In this document: positions 17,414 through 25,751 of the stretch, piece by piece | How the letters are laid out: each line of letters opens with the position of its first letter | Numbering within the stretch: position 1 is the first letter of the stretch | Source of the DNA: Bacteroidales bacterium | Lineage (GTDB): Bacteria > Bacteroidota > Bacteroidia > Bacteroidales > UBA932 | DNA: 64,000 bases | Assembly (NCBI GenBank): GCA_017962375.1 | Contig: JAGCVJ010000010.1 | Span: forward strand, 221,320 to 285,319 | Direction of reading: 5' to 3' | Program-made: the position numbers and the translations under genes | The notes under the pieces: model-generated | What the model was told of the DNA's origin: nothing | Seen by the model: only the letters and a program-made list of their open reading frames with translations | The model's database searches: none

Positions 17414-17619
17414 CATCTAAAGAAGCTGGAATGGGGACCTTTCGGCGATGGTGTCTTGTAACTCGTTGAAAATCAACGCGCCCCCAATATTACCTATGCG
17501 TTTTCGAGGGGTAATATTAGGGAGGCGCTGAATATCAGCCACTTACAGCGCACCATCGCCGAGCTGGCTCCCTCCCCAGTTTAGCTCATCGCTACATGGG
17601 GAGGGGACGGGTTTAGATG
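17414..17619. repeat. Nested inverted-repeat element with branched folding potential
   Basis: Arms seen by eye: CATCTAAA (17414-17421) with TTTAGATG (17612-17619); CGGCGATGGTG (17443-17453) with CACCATCGCCG (17551-17561); two small side hairpins (CGTTGA..TCAACG at 17464-17478 and GCTGA..TCAGC at 17527-17539); a central long stem whose arms share GGTAATATT (about 17478-17494 with 17510-17527); and CCCTCCCCA (17570-17578) with TGGGGAGGG (17597-17605). The symmetrical layout suggests a structured RNA or a small palindromic mobile element. No coding capacity. Confidence 0.6.
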
Positions 17620-17644
17620 ATGGTGGAAGTACGATAATTATTAG

Positions 17645-17652
17645 TATATTTG
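17645..17652 (+). promoter_or_regulatory. -7 box TATATTTG of queE
   Basis: Exact TAnnTTTG match 24 bp before the ATG at 17676. An in-frame GTG at 17652 lies inside this box, which argues for the later start. Confidence 0.6.
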
Positions 17653-17675
17653 TGGATAAGTGTTTTGTCCGCTTA

Positions 17676-18320
17676 ATGAACGTAGAGAGATCATATCCGT
17701 CGTTGGAAGGGGGGCGTCTGCTGCCGCTGGTGGAGAGCTTCTATACCATTCAGGGTGAGGGTTTCCATTCGGGGAAGCCGGCGTTTTTCATTCGCCTGGG
17801 CGGATGTGACGTGGGATGCCGCTGGTGCGACAGCAAGGAGAGCTGGAATCCGGACCTATTCCCGCCGGTGGATATCGAGACTATAGTCAGAGACGCCGCA
17901 GCCACTCCGGCAAAGTCCATCGTGATTACAGGGGGCGAACCGATGAACTACCCGCTGGATCCTTTGTGCAACTTGCTGAAAGACTACGGCTTGGAGATTT
18001 TCCTGGAGACCAGCGGAAGCAGCCCGAAGAGCGGCCACTTCGACTGGATCTGTCTCAGCCCTAAGAGGAACAAGCCGCCGAGAGAGGAGTTTTTCCGCAT
18101 CGCCGATGAGCTGAAGGTGATTGTTGAAGACCCTTCGGACTTTGAGTGGGCGGAGAAGAATCGCCGGAAAGTGATTGAACAGCAGGGGCGTTGCCTTTTC
18201 TACCTGCAGCCCGAGTGGAGCAGAATGAAAACCGTGGCGCCGTTTATAGTGGAGTATGTGAAAGAGCATCCTGAGTGGAACATTTCCATCCAGGCGCACA
18301 AGTTCCTGAGAATACCGTAA
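17676..18320 (+). CDS. queE: 7-carboxy-7-deazaguanine synthase
   Basis: A radical SAM enzyme that contracts the pterin ring of 6-carboxytetrahydropterin to 7-carboxy-7-deazaguanine in queuosine synthesis. The substrate-binding N-terminus FYTIQGEG (about 22-29) and the cluster Cys44-x3-Cys48-x2-Cys51 in GGCDVGCRWCDSKESW are typical of QueE. TGGEPMNYP provides the SAM-binding GGEP motif. The length of 215 residues is normal. No other queuosine gene is adjacent. The ATG at 17676 is chosen because a -7 promoter box overlaps the only upstream alternative. Confidence 0.92.
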   Translation: MNVERSYPSLEGGRLLPLVESFYTIQGEGFHSGKPAFFIRLGGCDVGCRWCDSKESWNPDLFPPVDIETIVRDAAATPAKSIVITGGEPMNYPLDPLCNLLKDYGLEIFLETSGSSPKSGHFDWICLSPKRNKPPREEFFRIADELKVIVEDPSDFEWAEKNRRKVIEQQGRCLFYLQPEWSRMKTVAPFIVEYVKEHPEWNISIQAHKFLRIP

Positions 18321-18346
18321 AATAAATAATTATAAAACAACAAATT

Positions 18347-19552
18347 ATGAAAGTATTTAAGTATTTCTTGGCAGTTGCTGCTTTGTTCTGCATGACAGCT
18401 GCTTTTGCTCAGCCGAACGTTCCTCAGAAGGAACAGAGAAATGGTTTCGAGTTCACCACGGTAAAGGCTAATCCTATCACCGGCATCCGCAACCAGGGAA
18501 TCAGCGGCACCTGCTGGGCTTTCTCAACAACTTCTTTCTTCGAGAGCGAGGCTATCCGCAACGGACACGCAGACACATCGCTGAACCTCTCTGTAATGTA
18601 CACTGTTACAAAGAACTACATTGAGAAGATGCGCAAGTTCATCCGCGTGGACGGCTATCTGTGCTTTGCAGAGGGCGGATCGTTTGAGGATGTTTCCCAT
18701 TCATTTGAGGACTACGGCGTTGTTCTGGAGAAGGATATGCCTAACCTGCTTCCTGGCGAGAAGAGGATCAACTTCCGCGAACTGACTGCTATCAGCACTG
18801 GTTTGGCAGAGGGCGCAAAGAAGGCTGGCGGAAAGGTTTCTCCAAGATATATGGAAACCTACAAGACCATCCTCGAGACCTATCTCGGCAAATGCCCTGA
18901 GACTACTACTTACAAGGGAGTTGTTTACACTCCAAAAGAGTTTGTGACCAAGGGTCTGGGTCTGGATATGAAAGACTATGTTTCAGTTACTTCCTTCACT
19001 CACTATCCATTCTACACTCAGTTTGCTATCGAGGTTCCGGACAACTGGAGATGGGATCTGAGCTACAATGTCACTATTGATGATCTTATCGCGATTATGG
19101 ATAACGCCATTGAGAAGGGCTACACAATTGCTTGGGGATCAGACGTGAGCGAGACCGGCTTTACTCGCGATGGCATTGGAGTTGTTCCTGATATGGAAGA
19201 GCTGCAGAAGACTTTCGTAGGCTCTGACCAGGCACGATGGGTAGGCGGCAACAATCCGCAGGCAAGACCTCAGATCGTTGCTCCTGTAAAGGAACTGGCT
19301 ATCACTCAGGAGATGCGTCAGGAAGGCTATGACAACAAGAGCACTACCGACGACCACGGAATGCAGATCTTCGGCATTGCCAAGGACCAGAACGGCACCA
19401 AGTACTATATGGTGAAGAACTCTTGGGGCCCAACCGGCCGCTACAAGGGAATCTGGTATGTATCAGAGGCTTTCGTAAGATACAAGACCATGAACATCCT
19501 CGTGAACAAGAACTCTATCCCTAAGGACATCCGCAAGAAGATGGGTATCTAA
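18347..19552 (+). CDS. Secreted C1-family (PepC/bleomycin hydrolase-like) cysteine peptidase
   Basis: A 401-residue papain-fold protease. Residues 1-21 are a type I signal peptide ending FAQ, so it is exported. The active site is visible: Gln50 in the oxyanion position, Cys56 in SGTCWAFS, a histidine in DDHGMQIFGI and asparagine in VKNSWGP, matching the aminopeptidase C branch. Most PepC proteins are cytoplasmic, so the signal peptide is notable though seen in Bacteroidales. It is followed 34 bp later by a paralogue with the same layout. Substrates are presumably peptides in the periplasm or outside the cell. Confidence 0.87.
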   Translation: MKVFKYFLAVAALFCMTAAFAQPNVPQKEQRNGFEFTTVKANPITGIRNQGISGTCWAFSTTSFFESEAIRNGHADTSLNLSVMYTVTKNYIEKMRKFIRVDGYLCFAEGGSFEDVSHSFEDYGVVLEKDMPNLLPGEKRINFRELTAISTGLAEGAKKAGGKVSPRYMETYKTILETYLGKCPETTTYKGVVYTPKEFVTKGLGLDMKDYVSVTSFTHYPFYTQFAIEVPDNWRWDLSYNVTIDDLIAIMDNAIEKGYTIAWGSDVSETGFTRDGIGVVPDMEELQKTFVGSDQARWVGGNNPQARPQIVAPVKELAITQEMRQEGYDNKSTTDDHGMQIFGIAKDQNGTKYYMVKNSWGPTGRYKGIWYVSEAFVRYKTMNILVNKNSIPKDIRKKMGI

Positions 19553-19586
19553 ACAAATCTGATAATCAATACAAAACAAACACAAT

Positions 19587-20714
19587 ATGAAAAGATTATT
19601 CATTGCAGCAGCTGCTCTGTTCCTTGGAACGGCTATGTTTGCACAAGAATTGCAGACCAGCTTCCCGTTCTATGAGTTCACCATCGTGAAGAACAACCCG
19701 GCTACCGCTGTCAAGAACCAGGCCGCTACCGGTACTTGCTGGTGCTTTGCCACCACTTCATTCCTTGAGAGCGAGGCTATCCGCAAGGGTACTGCCGACA
19801 CTTCCCTTGACATCTCCGAGATGTATATCGTAAGGCAGGAGTACCTCAGAAGGGGAGCCGACTTCTATTATCGCAGAGGAAAGGGCCGCAGAGGACCTGG
19901 CGGAATCAGCCATCAGGAAACTTACCAGATGGACAAGATGGGCCTTATGCCGGAAGAAGCCTACCACGGCATCAACTACAACTCCAAGACTCACAATCAC
20001 GGCAAACTCCAGAAGGAGATTGACGACCTCCTGGATAAGGCTGTTCAGGAGAAGAAGGGCATTCCTTACGACCAGATGAACGAGATCATGGACAATTATC
20101 TTGGCAAGGTTCCTGAGACCTTCACCTACAAGGGGAAGGAATACACTCCTTGGTCATTCAAGGAGAGCCTGAAGCTCAAGGGAGATGATTACGTGGAGAT
20201 TACAAGCTTCCTCCATCATCCTTACTACGAGGAGTTCATCATCGAGATTCCTGACAACTGGGACATGGCCAAGTCTTACAACGTTCCTCTGGACGAGATG
20301 GACGAGATCTGCACCAGGGCACTGATGAAAGGCTACACTGTTGCCTGGGATGCTGACATGAGCGAGATCTACTTTGCCCAGAACAAGCACCTGGCTTTGT
20401 TCACCCCGGATGTAAACCTCCGCGGAATGAAGGCCGTAGAGAAGAAGTACGAGGAGAATCCTATTGACGCTGACATCCGTCAGGCCATGTGGACCGACTT
20501 TACCACCTCCGACGACCACCTGATGCACATCACCGGCATCGCCAAGGACCAGGACGGCGTAAAGTACTACATCGTGAAGAACTCCTGGGGCCCGGACAAC
20601 GGAGACGGCTACATCTATGTATCAGAGAACTACTTCAAGGCCAAGACCATCCAGATCATGGTTCACAAGGACGCTCTGAGCAAGAATGTGAAGAAGAAAC
20701 TCCACATCAAGTAG
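19587..20714 (+). CDS. Secreted C1-family cysteine peptidase, tandem paralogue
   Basis: A 375-residue protein, paralogous to the preceding gene along its whole length. It has a signal peptide (residues 1-19, ending MFA), Gln45 and the catalytic Cys51 in TGTCWCFA, a histidine in DDHLMHITGI and VKNSWGP. Against the first copy it has an Arg/Gly-rich stretch (RRGKGRRGPGGIS) near residues 94-106 and lacks the segment around residues 298-315. Divergence between conserved blocks suggests an old duplication with different specificities. A strong terminator follows, so the pair probably forms one transcript. Confidence 0.87.
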   Translation: MKRLFIAAAALFLGTAMFAQELQTSFPFYEFTIVKNNPATAVKNQAATGTCWCFATTSFLESEAIRKGTADTSLDISEMYIVRQEYLRRGADFYYRRGKGRRGPGGISHQETYQMDKMGLMPEEAYHGINYNSKTHNHGKLQKEIDDLLDKAVQEKKGIPYDQMNEIMDNYLGKVPETFTYKGKEYTPWSFKESLKLKGDDYVEITSFLHHPYYEEFIIEIPDNWDMAKSYNVPLDEMDEICTRALMKGYTVAWDADMSEIYFAQNKHLALFTPDVNLRGMKAVEKKYEENPIDADIRQAMWTDFTTSDDHLMHITGIAKDQDGVKYYIVKNSWGPDNGDGYIYVSENYFKAKTIQIMVHKDALSKNVKKKLHIK

Positions 20715-20758
20715 GCAAGCGTTTTTGGCAAATAGCTGAGAACCAGTTAAATGAGATT

Positions 20759-20797
20759 TTGTAGGGTATTGTTCTTCAGTACCCTACAATTTCTTTT
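20759..20797 (+). terminator. Terminator after the tandem peptidases
   Basis: Perfect 10-bp arms (TTGTAGGGTA / TACCCTACAA) around an 11-base loop, followed by TTTCTTTTA. Confidence 0.9.
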
Positions 20798-20862
20798 ATT
20801 GCTGATCTTCAGCGATTTGTGAAAAACGCCCAGTGATTTATGTTAAGCTGAGAATTTTTTCC

Positions 20863-20870
20863 TATATTTG
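20863..20870 (+). promoter_or_regulatory. -7 box TATATTTG of the ATPase gene
   Basis: Exact TAnnTTTG match. The expected leader of about 50 nt holds a near-repeat of TTTCGGAA (twice) and an AGGAGG ribosome site. Confidence 0.55.
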
Positions 20871-20924
20871 TAGCGAAATGGCTGTTTCGGAAATAGCGGT
20901 TTCGGAATAAAGGAGGATGAATTT

Positions 20925-22244
20925 ATGAAGTTCTACGACAGGGAAAAAGAAATAAAGTTTCTTCTGGAAACCAGACAGGCGGCAGAAAATAATGCTAGGT
21001 TTACCGTGGTTACCGGCAGGAGAAGAATAGGAAAGACATCGCTGATAACAAAGGCTTATGAGGATTCTCCATTCCTATACTTCTTTGTTGCAAGGAAGGC
21101 GGAAAAAGACCTATGCGATGGCTATCTTGAGGAGATATCACAGAAACTGCTGCTCCCCGTGCTGGGGCAGGTCAAGGGCTTTGCGGAGATATTCGAGTTC
21201 CTTATGAAACTCTCTTGCGACAGGAGTTTTACCCTGGTGATTGACGAGTTCCAGAACTTTTTTAGGGTTAACAAGAGTATCTTCAGCGATATCCAGAAGA
21301 TCTGGGACAAGTACGAGAAACAGTCCAAGATTAATTTGGTAGTTTGCGGTTCTGTGTATTCTATGATGCAGAAGCTCTTCAAGAACAAAAAGGAACCGCT
21401 CTACGGCAGGGCTACAGGAGAGCTTAAAGTAAGGGCTTTTGCTCCGTCTATCCTTAAAGAGATAATTGCTGATGCCAATCCAAGCTACACCAAAGAAGAC
21501 CTCCTTGCTCTGTTTTCCTTTACCGGTGGCGTAGCCAAGTATGTGCAGCTTCTGGTAGATGCAGGTGCCCTTACGAAGGATAAGATGATTGACTGCATAG
21601 TTAGCCCAAACTCCACTTTCCTGACAGAGGGCAAAGAAAACCTTGTAGAAGAGTTTGGCCGCGACTACGGAACATATTTCTCAATACTGTCCTGCATCTC
21701 AAGGGGATACAATACTCGTTCCGACATAGAAAACGTAATAGGCAAGGAAGTTGGCGGTTATCTTACCAACCTTGAAAAGGAGTATGAACTCATCCATAAG
21801 CGCCAGCCGCTGTTCGAGAAGACCTCCACCAAGAACGTAAGATACGAAATAGATGATGTCTTCTACAGTTTCTGGTTCCGTTTTATCTTCAAGTATAGCT
21901 ACATCGTTGAAATTGAGAATTATCAGAAATTGAAGGAAATAATCCTCCGCGATTACGAGACCTTTACCGGCCTTATGCTTGAGCGTTACTTCTTCCGGAA
22001 GGAAAAGGAATCCGGCAGATGGACCCGTCTTGGCCGCTGGTGGGGCCGCAAGGGAGAAAACGAGATAGACCTCATTGCAGAGGATGAGCTAAGCAAGACG
22101 GCAGTCTTCTACGAAATCAAGCGCAATCCTCTTAAAATCAACCCAAACGATCTTAAAACCAAATCCCAAATCTTTTTGGACTCCACCCGCCAGTTCAAGC
22201 ATTATGACATCTCCTTGAAAATGCTGTCTATGAAGGATATGTAA
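20925..22244 (+). CDS. P-loop ATPase with C-terminal PD-(D/E)XK-like region (ATPase/DUF234 type)
   Basis: A 439-residue protein of the archaeal-type ATPase family that is widespread in Bacteroidota. The N-terminus has a P-loop GRRRIGKTSL (about residues 30-39) and Walker B LVIDEFQNF. The middle is a winged-helix-like segment. The C-terminus has NEIDLIAEDE followed by FYEIKRNP, the D...E-x-K spacing of a restriction-endonuclease fold, as in DUF234 proteins. The molecular role is unsettled in this family; proposals include defence, TA-like or DNA-processing functions. It is a single-gene unit with an AGGAGG ribosome site, a -7 box upstream and another promoter downstream. Confidence 0.82.
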   Translation: MKFYDREKEIKFLLETRQAAENNARFTVVTGRRRIGKTSLITKAYEDSPFLYFFVARKAEKDLCDGYLEEISQKLLLPVLGQVKGFAEIFEFLMKLSCDRSFTLVIDEFQNFFRVNKSIFSDIQKIWDKYEKQSKINLVVCGSVYSMMQKLFKNKKEPLYGRATGELKVRAFAPSILKEIIADANPSYTKEDLLALFSFTGGVAKYVQLLVDAGALTKDKMIDCIVSPNSTFLTEGKENLVEEFGRDYGTYFSILSCISRGYNTRSDIENVIGKEVGGYLTNLEKEYELIHKRQPLFEKTSTKNVRYEIDDVFYSFWFRFIFKYSYIVEIENYQKLKEIILRDYETFTGLMLERYFFRKEKESGRWTRLGRWWGRKGENEIDLIAEDELSKTAVFYEIKRNPLKINPNDLKTKSQIFLDSTRQFKHYDISLKMLSMKDM

Positions 22245-22262
22245 ATATCGTATTCTATTTAT

Positions 22263-22270
22263 TAACTTTG
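22263..22270 (+). promoter_or_regulatory. -7 box TAACTTTG directly before pssA
   Basis: Exact TAnnTTTG match only 7 bp before the pssA ATG at 22278, implying a leaderless or nearly leaderless transcript if used. Confidence 0.45.
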
Positions 22271-22277
22271 CAGAACG

Positions 22278-23189
22278 ATGGGAATCAAAAAGCACATACC
22301 AAACGCATTAACCTGCTGCAATCTGCTTTGCGGCTGTTTGGCTATTATCTGCTCATCCAATCCTCTTGCACCCCTTTTATTCGTTCTGCTGGCAGCTTTT
22401 TTCGATTTCTTCGATGGTCTTGCTGCCAGATCCCTGAAAGCTTACACGCCAGTCGGGAAAGATCTGGATTCCCTTGCCGATATGGTGAGCTTCGGTGTTG
22501 CTCCGGCCATTGTAGGATACAAATACATTCTTGGCCTTGGAATAAAGGCATTTGGATATGATCAGCCGTTGTCGGTTTATTTCTTCAGGAATTGGTGGCC
22601 GGTGGATTATATTGCAAATCAGCCGGCTATGAAGATTCAGGCAGATGGGGCTTTCCTTCCGCTTAGTGGCGGAAATATCACTCTTTTCCTTATAGCATTG
22701 ATGTTGCCACTTTTTATTGCGGTCTTTTCGGCCCTGAGACTGGCCAAGTTCAACAACGATACTCGCCAGAGAGATAATTTCATAGGGCTTGCCACTCCTG
22801 CTTGCGCTATATTCTACATTTCACTCATTTGGGCATTATATCTTGAACTTACCCATAGGTATTTCTTGTTTACAGCTGATCAAGGTGATCCTCAAGGTTA
22901 TCCAAATCCGGCTCTTTGGGTTACCAATTGGCTCCCGGCCGTCATCGTGCCGGTTCTGTGCTGGCTGCTGGTAAGCGAGATTCCTATGTTCTCGATGAAG
23001 TTCAGGAACCTCTCCTGGGCAGATAATCGTGACAGATTTATCTTTCTTCTGATAGTGGCCGTTGAGATTGTTATGGCTATAGTAGGGGGATTCAGTTTCC
23101 CTGCGCTTATAGTGGCGGTAATTACCACCTACATCATCATCAACCTTCTGTTGCTTGCTTTTCGCAAGAAACCAAAGTTGAAGGAATGA
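22278..23189 (+). CDS. pssA: CDP-diacylglycerol-serine O-phosphatidyltransferase
   Basis: A membrane enzyme that joins serine to CDP-diacylglycerol, giving phosphatidylserine for phosphatidylethanolamine synthesis. The CDP-alcohol phosphotransferase motif is complete: Asp43, Asp46-Gly47, Ala50-Arg51, Gly60, Asp64 and Asp68. The N-terminus IPNALTCCNLLCG is typical of PssA. About seven hydrophobic segments are present. At 303 residues it is longer than the usual 235-250, owing to loops around residues 110-130 and 190-220. An M48 peptidase follows after 19 bp. Confidence 0.9.
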   Translation: MGIKKHIPNALTCCNLLCGCLAIICSSNPLAPLLFVLLAAFFDFFDGLAARSLKAYTPVGKDLDSLADMVSFGVAPAIVGYKYILGLGIKAFGYDQPLSVYFFRNWWPVDYIANQPAMKIQADGAFLPLSGGNITLFLIALMLPLFIAVFSALRLAKFNNDTRQRDNFIGLATPACAIFYISLIWALYLELTHRYFLFTADQGDPQGYPNPALWVTNWLPAVIVPVLCWLLVSEIPMFSMKFRNLSWADNRDRFIFLLIVAVEIVMAIVGGFSFPALIVAVITTYIIINLLLLAFRKKPKLKE

Positions 23190-23208
23190 ATCAGAAGAAT
23201 CATAGCAT

Positions 23209-25014
23209 ATGGAAAGGGTAAAACATTACGAATCCATTGTCAGAAAACGATTACGTGTTGTTTTCCTTGTCTATGCGCTGATTGTTGCTGTGGCCTTGGT
23301 TCTGTTTCTGTTTTGTACCGTTATATCTGTAGTCGGGCTTTTTAGAATGATGCGGTATGCGGCAGATTATAATATCAATATTCTTCTGACACTTACGTTA
23401 TTGGCTGTTGTGTTCGGCTTTAGTCTTTTCTTCATTATTTCTCCTGTTTTTGATTTTTTTAGGAAAAGAGAGACTATATCTGGGACAGAGATCTTTGAAA
23501 ATGAATATCCGGAACTTTATGGTATCATCAGAGAGGTTGCAGACAGGTTGAAGGTTCATTATCCCTATAAGATTCTGGTCAGCAACATCTGCAATCTGGG
23601 AGTTAAGACATCGCTGAGGAAAAAGAACAAAAACTATACGCTTCTTGTAGGCTTTCCGGCTTTATTTGGGGGTAACAAGACAGAGCTGAAAGTAGCTTTG
23701 AGCCACGAGCTTGCACATTTGAATCAAGATGCATTGCATATTAATTCAATGGCATCTCTTTTAGATGTATTCGGTTCATTTCTTTATGATAGACTTGTGG
23801 ATGATATAGAAGAAACTCACGGCATAATTGGCTGGTTGTCATCTTTTTTCAAGGCTCTTCTTCACAGAGCTTTAGTACGTCCTCTGGATAAACTGAAGGA
23901 GGCGAACCAGAATCTTTCCTGGGCGTTGGAATATGATGCTGACAAGATTTCCTGCCTACAGTGGGGGACCGAAGCCTCTGTCTCATTCCTATGCAAACTG
24001 GAGGTTGTTTCTCAGCGATGGGTGGATTTCATTGATGGAATACGTCTGTTGGGCAAGGATGAAGGGCGTTGCCCTAAGGACTTCCTGACCGCCTTTTCTG
24101 CGTATTCTGAGGATAGAGACCGCGGCTATTCCAAGAAGCTTCTTCCTGCTTCTCATTTTGAGTACGAAGATTCTGATATGTTTTTCTTGCCGCTAATCAT
24201 AGGAGATGATAGTCATCCTGAAACGTCATCAAGGATAGAAGCCTTGAAAAATAATCCATATACTCCTTCTGAGTGGGACGATACTCCTGCCTTTGATTTG
24301 TTTGAGAATGAGCTCATAAGGGAAATTATTGACAAGACTACTATTGACCTCTCTCGCAATTATCTTGGAAACAGATCATTAGTCCACAATCTTTCCGAAG
24401 AGGATGTGCGAGTCAAGTTAAATGCCTATCCTTCTTATCTTAACTGTTTCTACTCAGATGACTTGTTTGTGAGAAAACAGATTTCTGGCACTCTTGAGGA
24501 ATTATCCTTGCCTCAGTTTCAGGATTCCCCATTTACATATGAAAATGCAAAGGTGCTGATGAATTATCTTAATTCTCGCCCATATAATCAATCTCTTGAT
24601 TTTGAAGATATTAGTCCTCTTCAGAAAAAAGCTTTGGACATAGCTCATTGGTGCAATTGCTGGATGCTTAGAAAGACAGACGAAAAGGGACTGAAATTTG
24701 AATTCAACTGTATGCGCTTGTCTGTCTTGGCTTTAATGTATTTAGAAACCCCTGGCGTTGACGAGAGCTTAAGAGTCAAAGAGGCACTGGGGTCGCTAAT
24801 GGAAGAAAGGCAGGGAATGATTCCTTTTGACGAAATTGCAGATAACGTCAAACTCTCGCCATCTGTTCGCAGATGTATTATCAGATATTATAAAGGCATA
24901 GACCGTTCCGAGAACAATTTGAAAGACACTTATTATTGGCTCCTGGAATCTTGTTACAATTATCGCGATATAGAATGGCGAGACCTGATCAAGAAGGTCG
25001 TTCTCAGCTCTTAA
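23209..25014 (+). CDS. Membrane M48-family metallopeptidase
   Basis: A 601-residue protein with two N-terminal membrane helices (about 17-44 and 57-85) and a zinc peptidase domain. The zinc motif is HELAH at 166-170 and the third ligand is Glu241 in EYDADK, the HtpX/Ste24-type arrangement. A further 330 residues follow with no recognised domain; they are helical and acidic. The family cleaves membrane or membrane-proximal proteins in quality control. It lies 19 bp after pssA. The coding sequence is more AT-rich than the neighbours upstream, and its end overlaps the convergent DUF3791 gene by 4 nt. Confidence 0.82.
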   Translation: MERVKHYESIVRKRLRVVFLVYALIVAVALVLFLFCTVISVVGLFRMMRYAADYNINILLTLTLLAVVFGFSLFFIISPVFDFFRKRETISGTEIFENEYPELYGIIREVADRLKVHYPYKILVSNICNLGVKTSLRKKNKNYTLLVGFPALFGGNKTELKVALSHELAHLNQDALHINSMASLLDVFGSFLYDRLVDDIEETHGIIGWLSSFFKALLHRALVRPLDKLKEANQNLSWALEYDADKISCLQWGTEASVSFLCKLEVVSQRWVDFIDGIRLLGKDEGRCPKDFLTAFSAYSEDRDRGYSKKLLPASHFEYEDSDMFFLPLIIGDDSHPETSSRIEALKNNPYTPSEWDDTPAFDLFENELIREIIDKTTIDLSRNYLGNRSLVHNLSEEDVRVKLNAYPSYLNCFYSDDLFVRKQISGTLEELSLPQFQDSPFTYENAKVLMNYLNSRPYNQSLDFEDISPLQKKALDIAHWCNCWMLRKTDEKGLKFEFNCMRLSVLALMYLETPGVDESLRVKEALGSLMEERQGMIPFDEIADNVKLSPSVRRCIIRYYKGIDRSENNLKDTYYWLLESCYNYRDIEWRDLIKKVVLSS

Positions 25015-25259
25015 CGGGTCTTTTCTCTTATGTAGTCTTCTGCTATGTAGCCGGCGCTGAAAAGGTAGAGGCCGGTGCTTCTGTCGTGTAGCTGGCGGCA
25101 GGTGTTGCTTTCGTAGAACAGCTGGAGAGCCAGCAGAGGTTCTGTCTTGAGCCTCTCTGCAAGCACACAGGCTATTTCCCCGATGAGATTGCACAGAACT
25201 ATCTCTTTGAGAATTATATCGTTTTGTTCCTTTTCTTTCTTAGATAAATTCCATTCCAT
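25011..25259 (-). CDS. DUF3791-like small protein
   Basis: An 82-residue protein, last gene of a three-gene operon. It begins with a charged helix and contains FYES.TCRQLHD followed by TGLYLFSAGYIAEDY, a pattern I associate with the short DUF3791 proteins that accompany DUF3990. No enzyme motif is seen. It overlaps the DUF3990 gene by 20 nt, so translation is probably coupled. The role is unknown; a partner or neutraliser of the DUF3990 protein is plausible from gene order only. Confidence 0.6.
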   Translation of the reverse strand: MEWNLSKKEKEQNDIILKEIVLCNLIGEIACVLAERLKTEPLLALQLFYESNTCRQLHDRSTGLYLFSAGYIAEDYIREKTR

Positions 25260-25740
25260 TATATTCCAGGTATTTGTCTATTGTCGGTTGATTGAGAAAA
25301 CACATCTGGCTGCTAGGCTCGACTGTAGAGAGTGTCTTTAGGGCAGTTTTGTAATCCATAAGTCCAGAAACAACGCTATTTACGGTATCAATTACCCGGT
25401 CGTCAGCCACGCCGCCTTCTATGTAGTCGAATTTTCTTGAAGGATCATATCCTTTGCGGCAAAGGACCACAAAATTCAGCCAATCTTCATCATAATATCC
25501 AAAGAACCTGCATTTTGCCTGTCTTACGATTGAGTCCCAGTCAAGCAGATATCTGCTGACTACTGGCTCCAGGCCACGTTTTTTGGCGATTATCTTTGCC
25601 CACATAATGGCCTGTTCCTTTATATCGGTGACGTAGAAGCCTTTGCCGAAGTCTAGCAGGCTTCTTCCATAGTTATAAAGAGGGTGCTCAATTAACTCTG
25701 TTCCTCCGTGATATACAAGGAGTTTTCTCTTCTCATCCAT
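25240..25740 (-). CDS. DUF3990 protein, putative ADP-ribosyltransferase-fold toxin
   Basis: A 166-residue protein. It opens with LVYHGG (His11) and continues with YGRSLLDFGKGFYVTDIKEQA at residues 24-43, resembling the first two motifs of ADP-ribosyltransferase folds (H and a tyrosine in a G-x-G-F-Y turn). DUF3990 proteins have, as I recall, been placed with ART-like enzymes, but activity is not shown by sequence. The ATG at 25740 is chosen; an upstream extension would overlap the HTH gene and lacks conserved character. It lies between two DUF3791-type genes, an order common in gut Bacteroidota and Firmicutes. Confidence 0.7.
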   Translation of the reverse strand: MDEKRKLLVYHGGTELIEHPLYNYGRSLLDFGKGFYVTDIKEQAIMWAKIIAKKRGLEPVVSRYLLDWDSIVRQAKCRFFGYYDEDWLNFVVLCRKGYDPSRKFDYIEGGVADDRVIDTVNSVVSGLMDYKTALKTLSTVEPSSQMCFLNQPTIDKYLEYNGMEFI

Positions 25741-25751
25741 AATCTTTCGAA

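Larger units (their letters stand above)
17195..17675. other. 480-bp non-coding stretch between divergent clpB and queE
   Basis: No credible reading frame. From the clpB side it holds the clpB ribosome site, a GGCG-ttttt-CGCC hairpin (17254-17266), two related 15-bp dyads (17328-17342 and 17381-17395), a perfect 12-bp palindrome AGAAGGCCTTCT (17346-17357), a nested inverted-repeat element (17414-17619) and the queE -7 box. It must contain the clpB promoter, but I see no TAnnTTTG on the minus strand. Confidence 0.7.

Noticed and set aside
17478-17527. TAATATTACC in the central stem, resembling the rolling-circle origin nonanucleotide of CRESS-DNA viruses
   Set aside because: In true origins the motif lies in the loop; here it is in the stem, and there is no Rep gene. 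Probably coincidence.
17195-17640. A broken ClpB N-domain upstream of the short clpB
   Set aside because: There is an in-frame stop 10 codons upstream and the region is filled with palindromes; no N-domain-like sequence was recognised in any frame.
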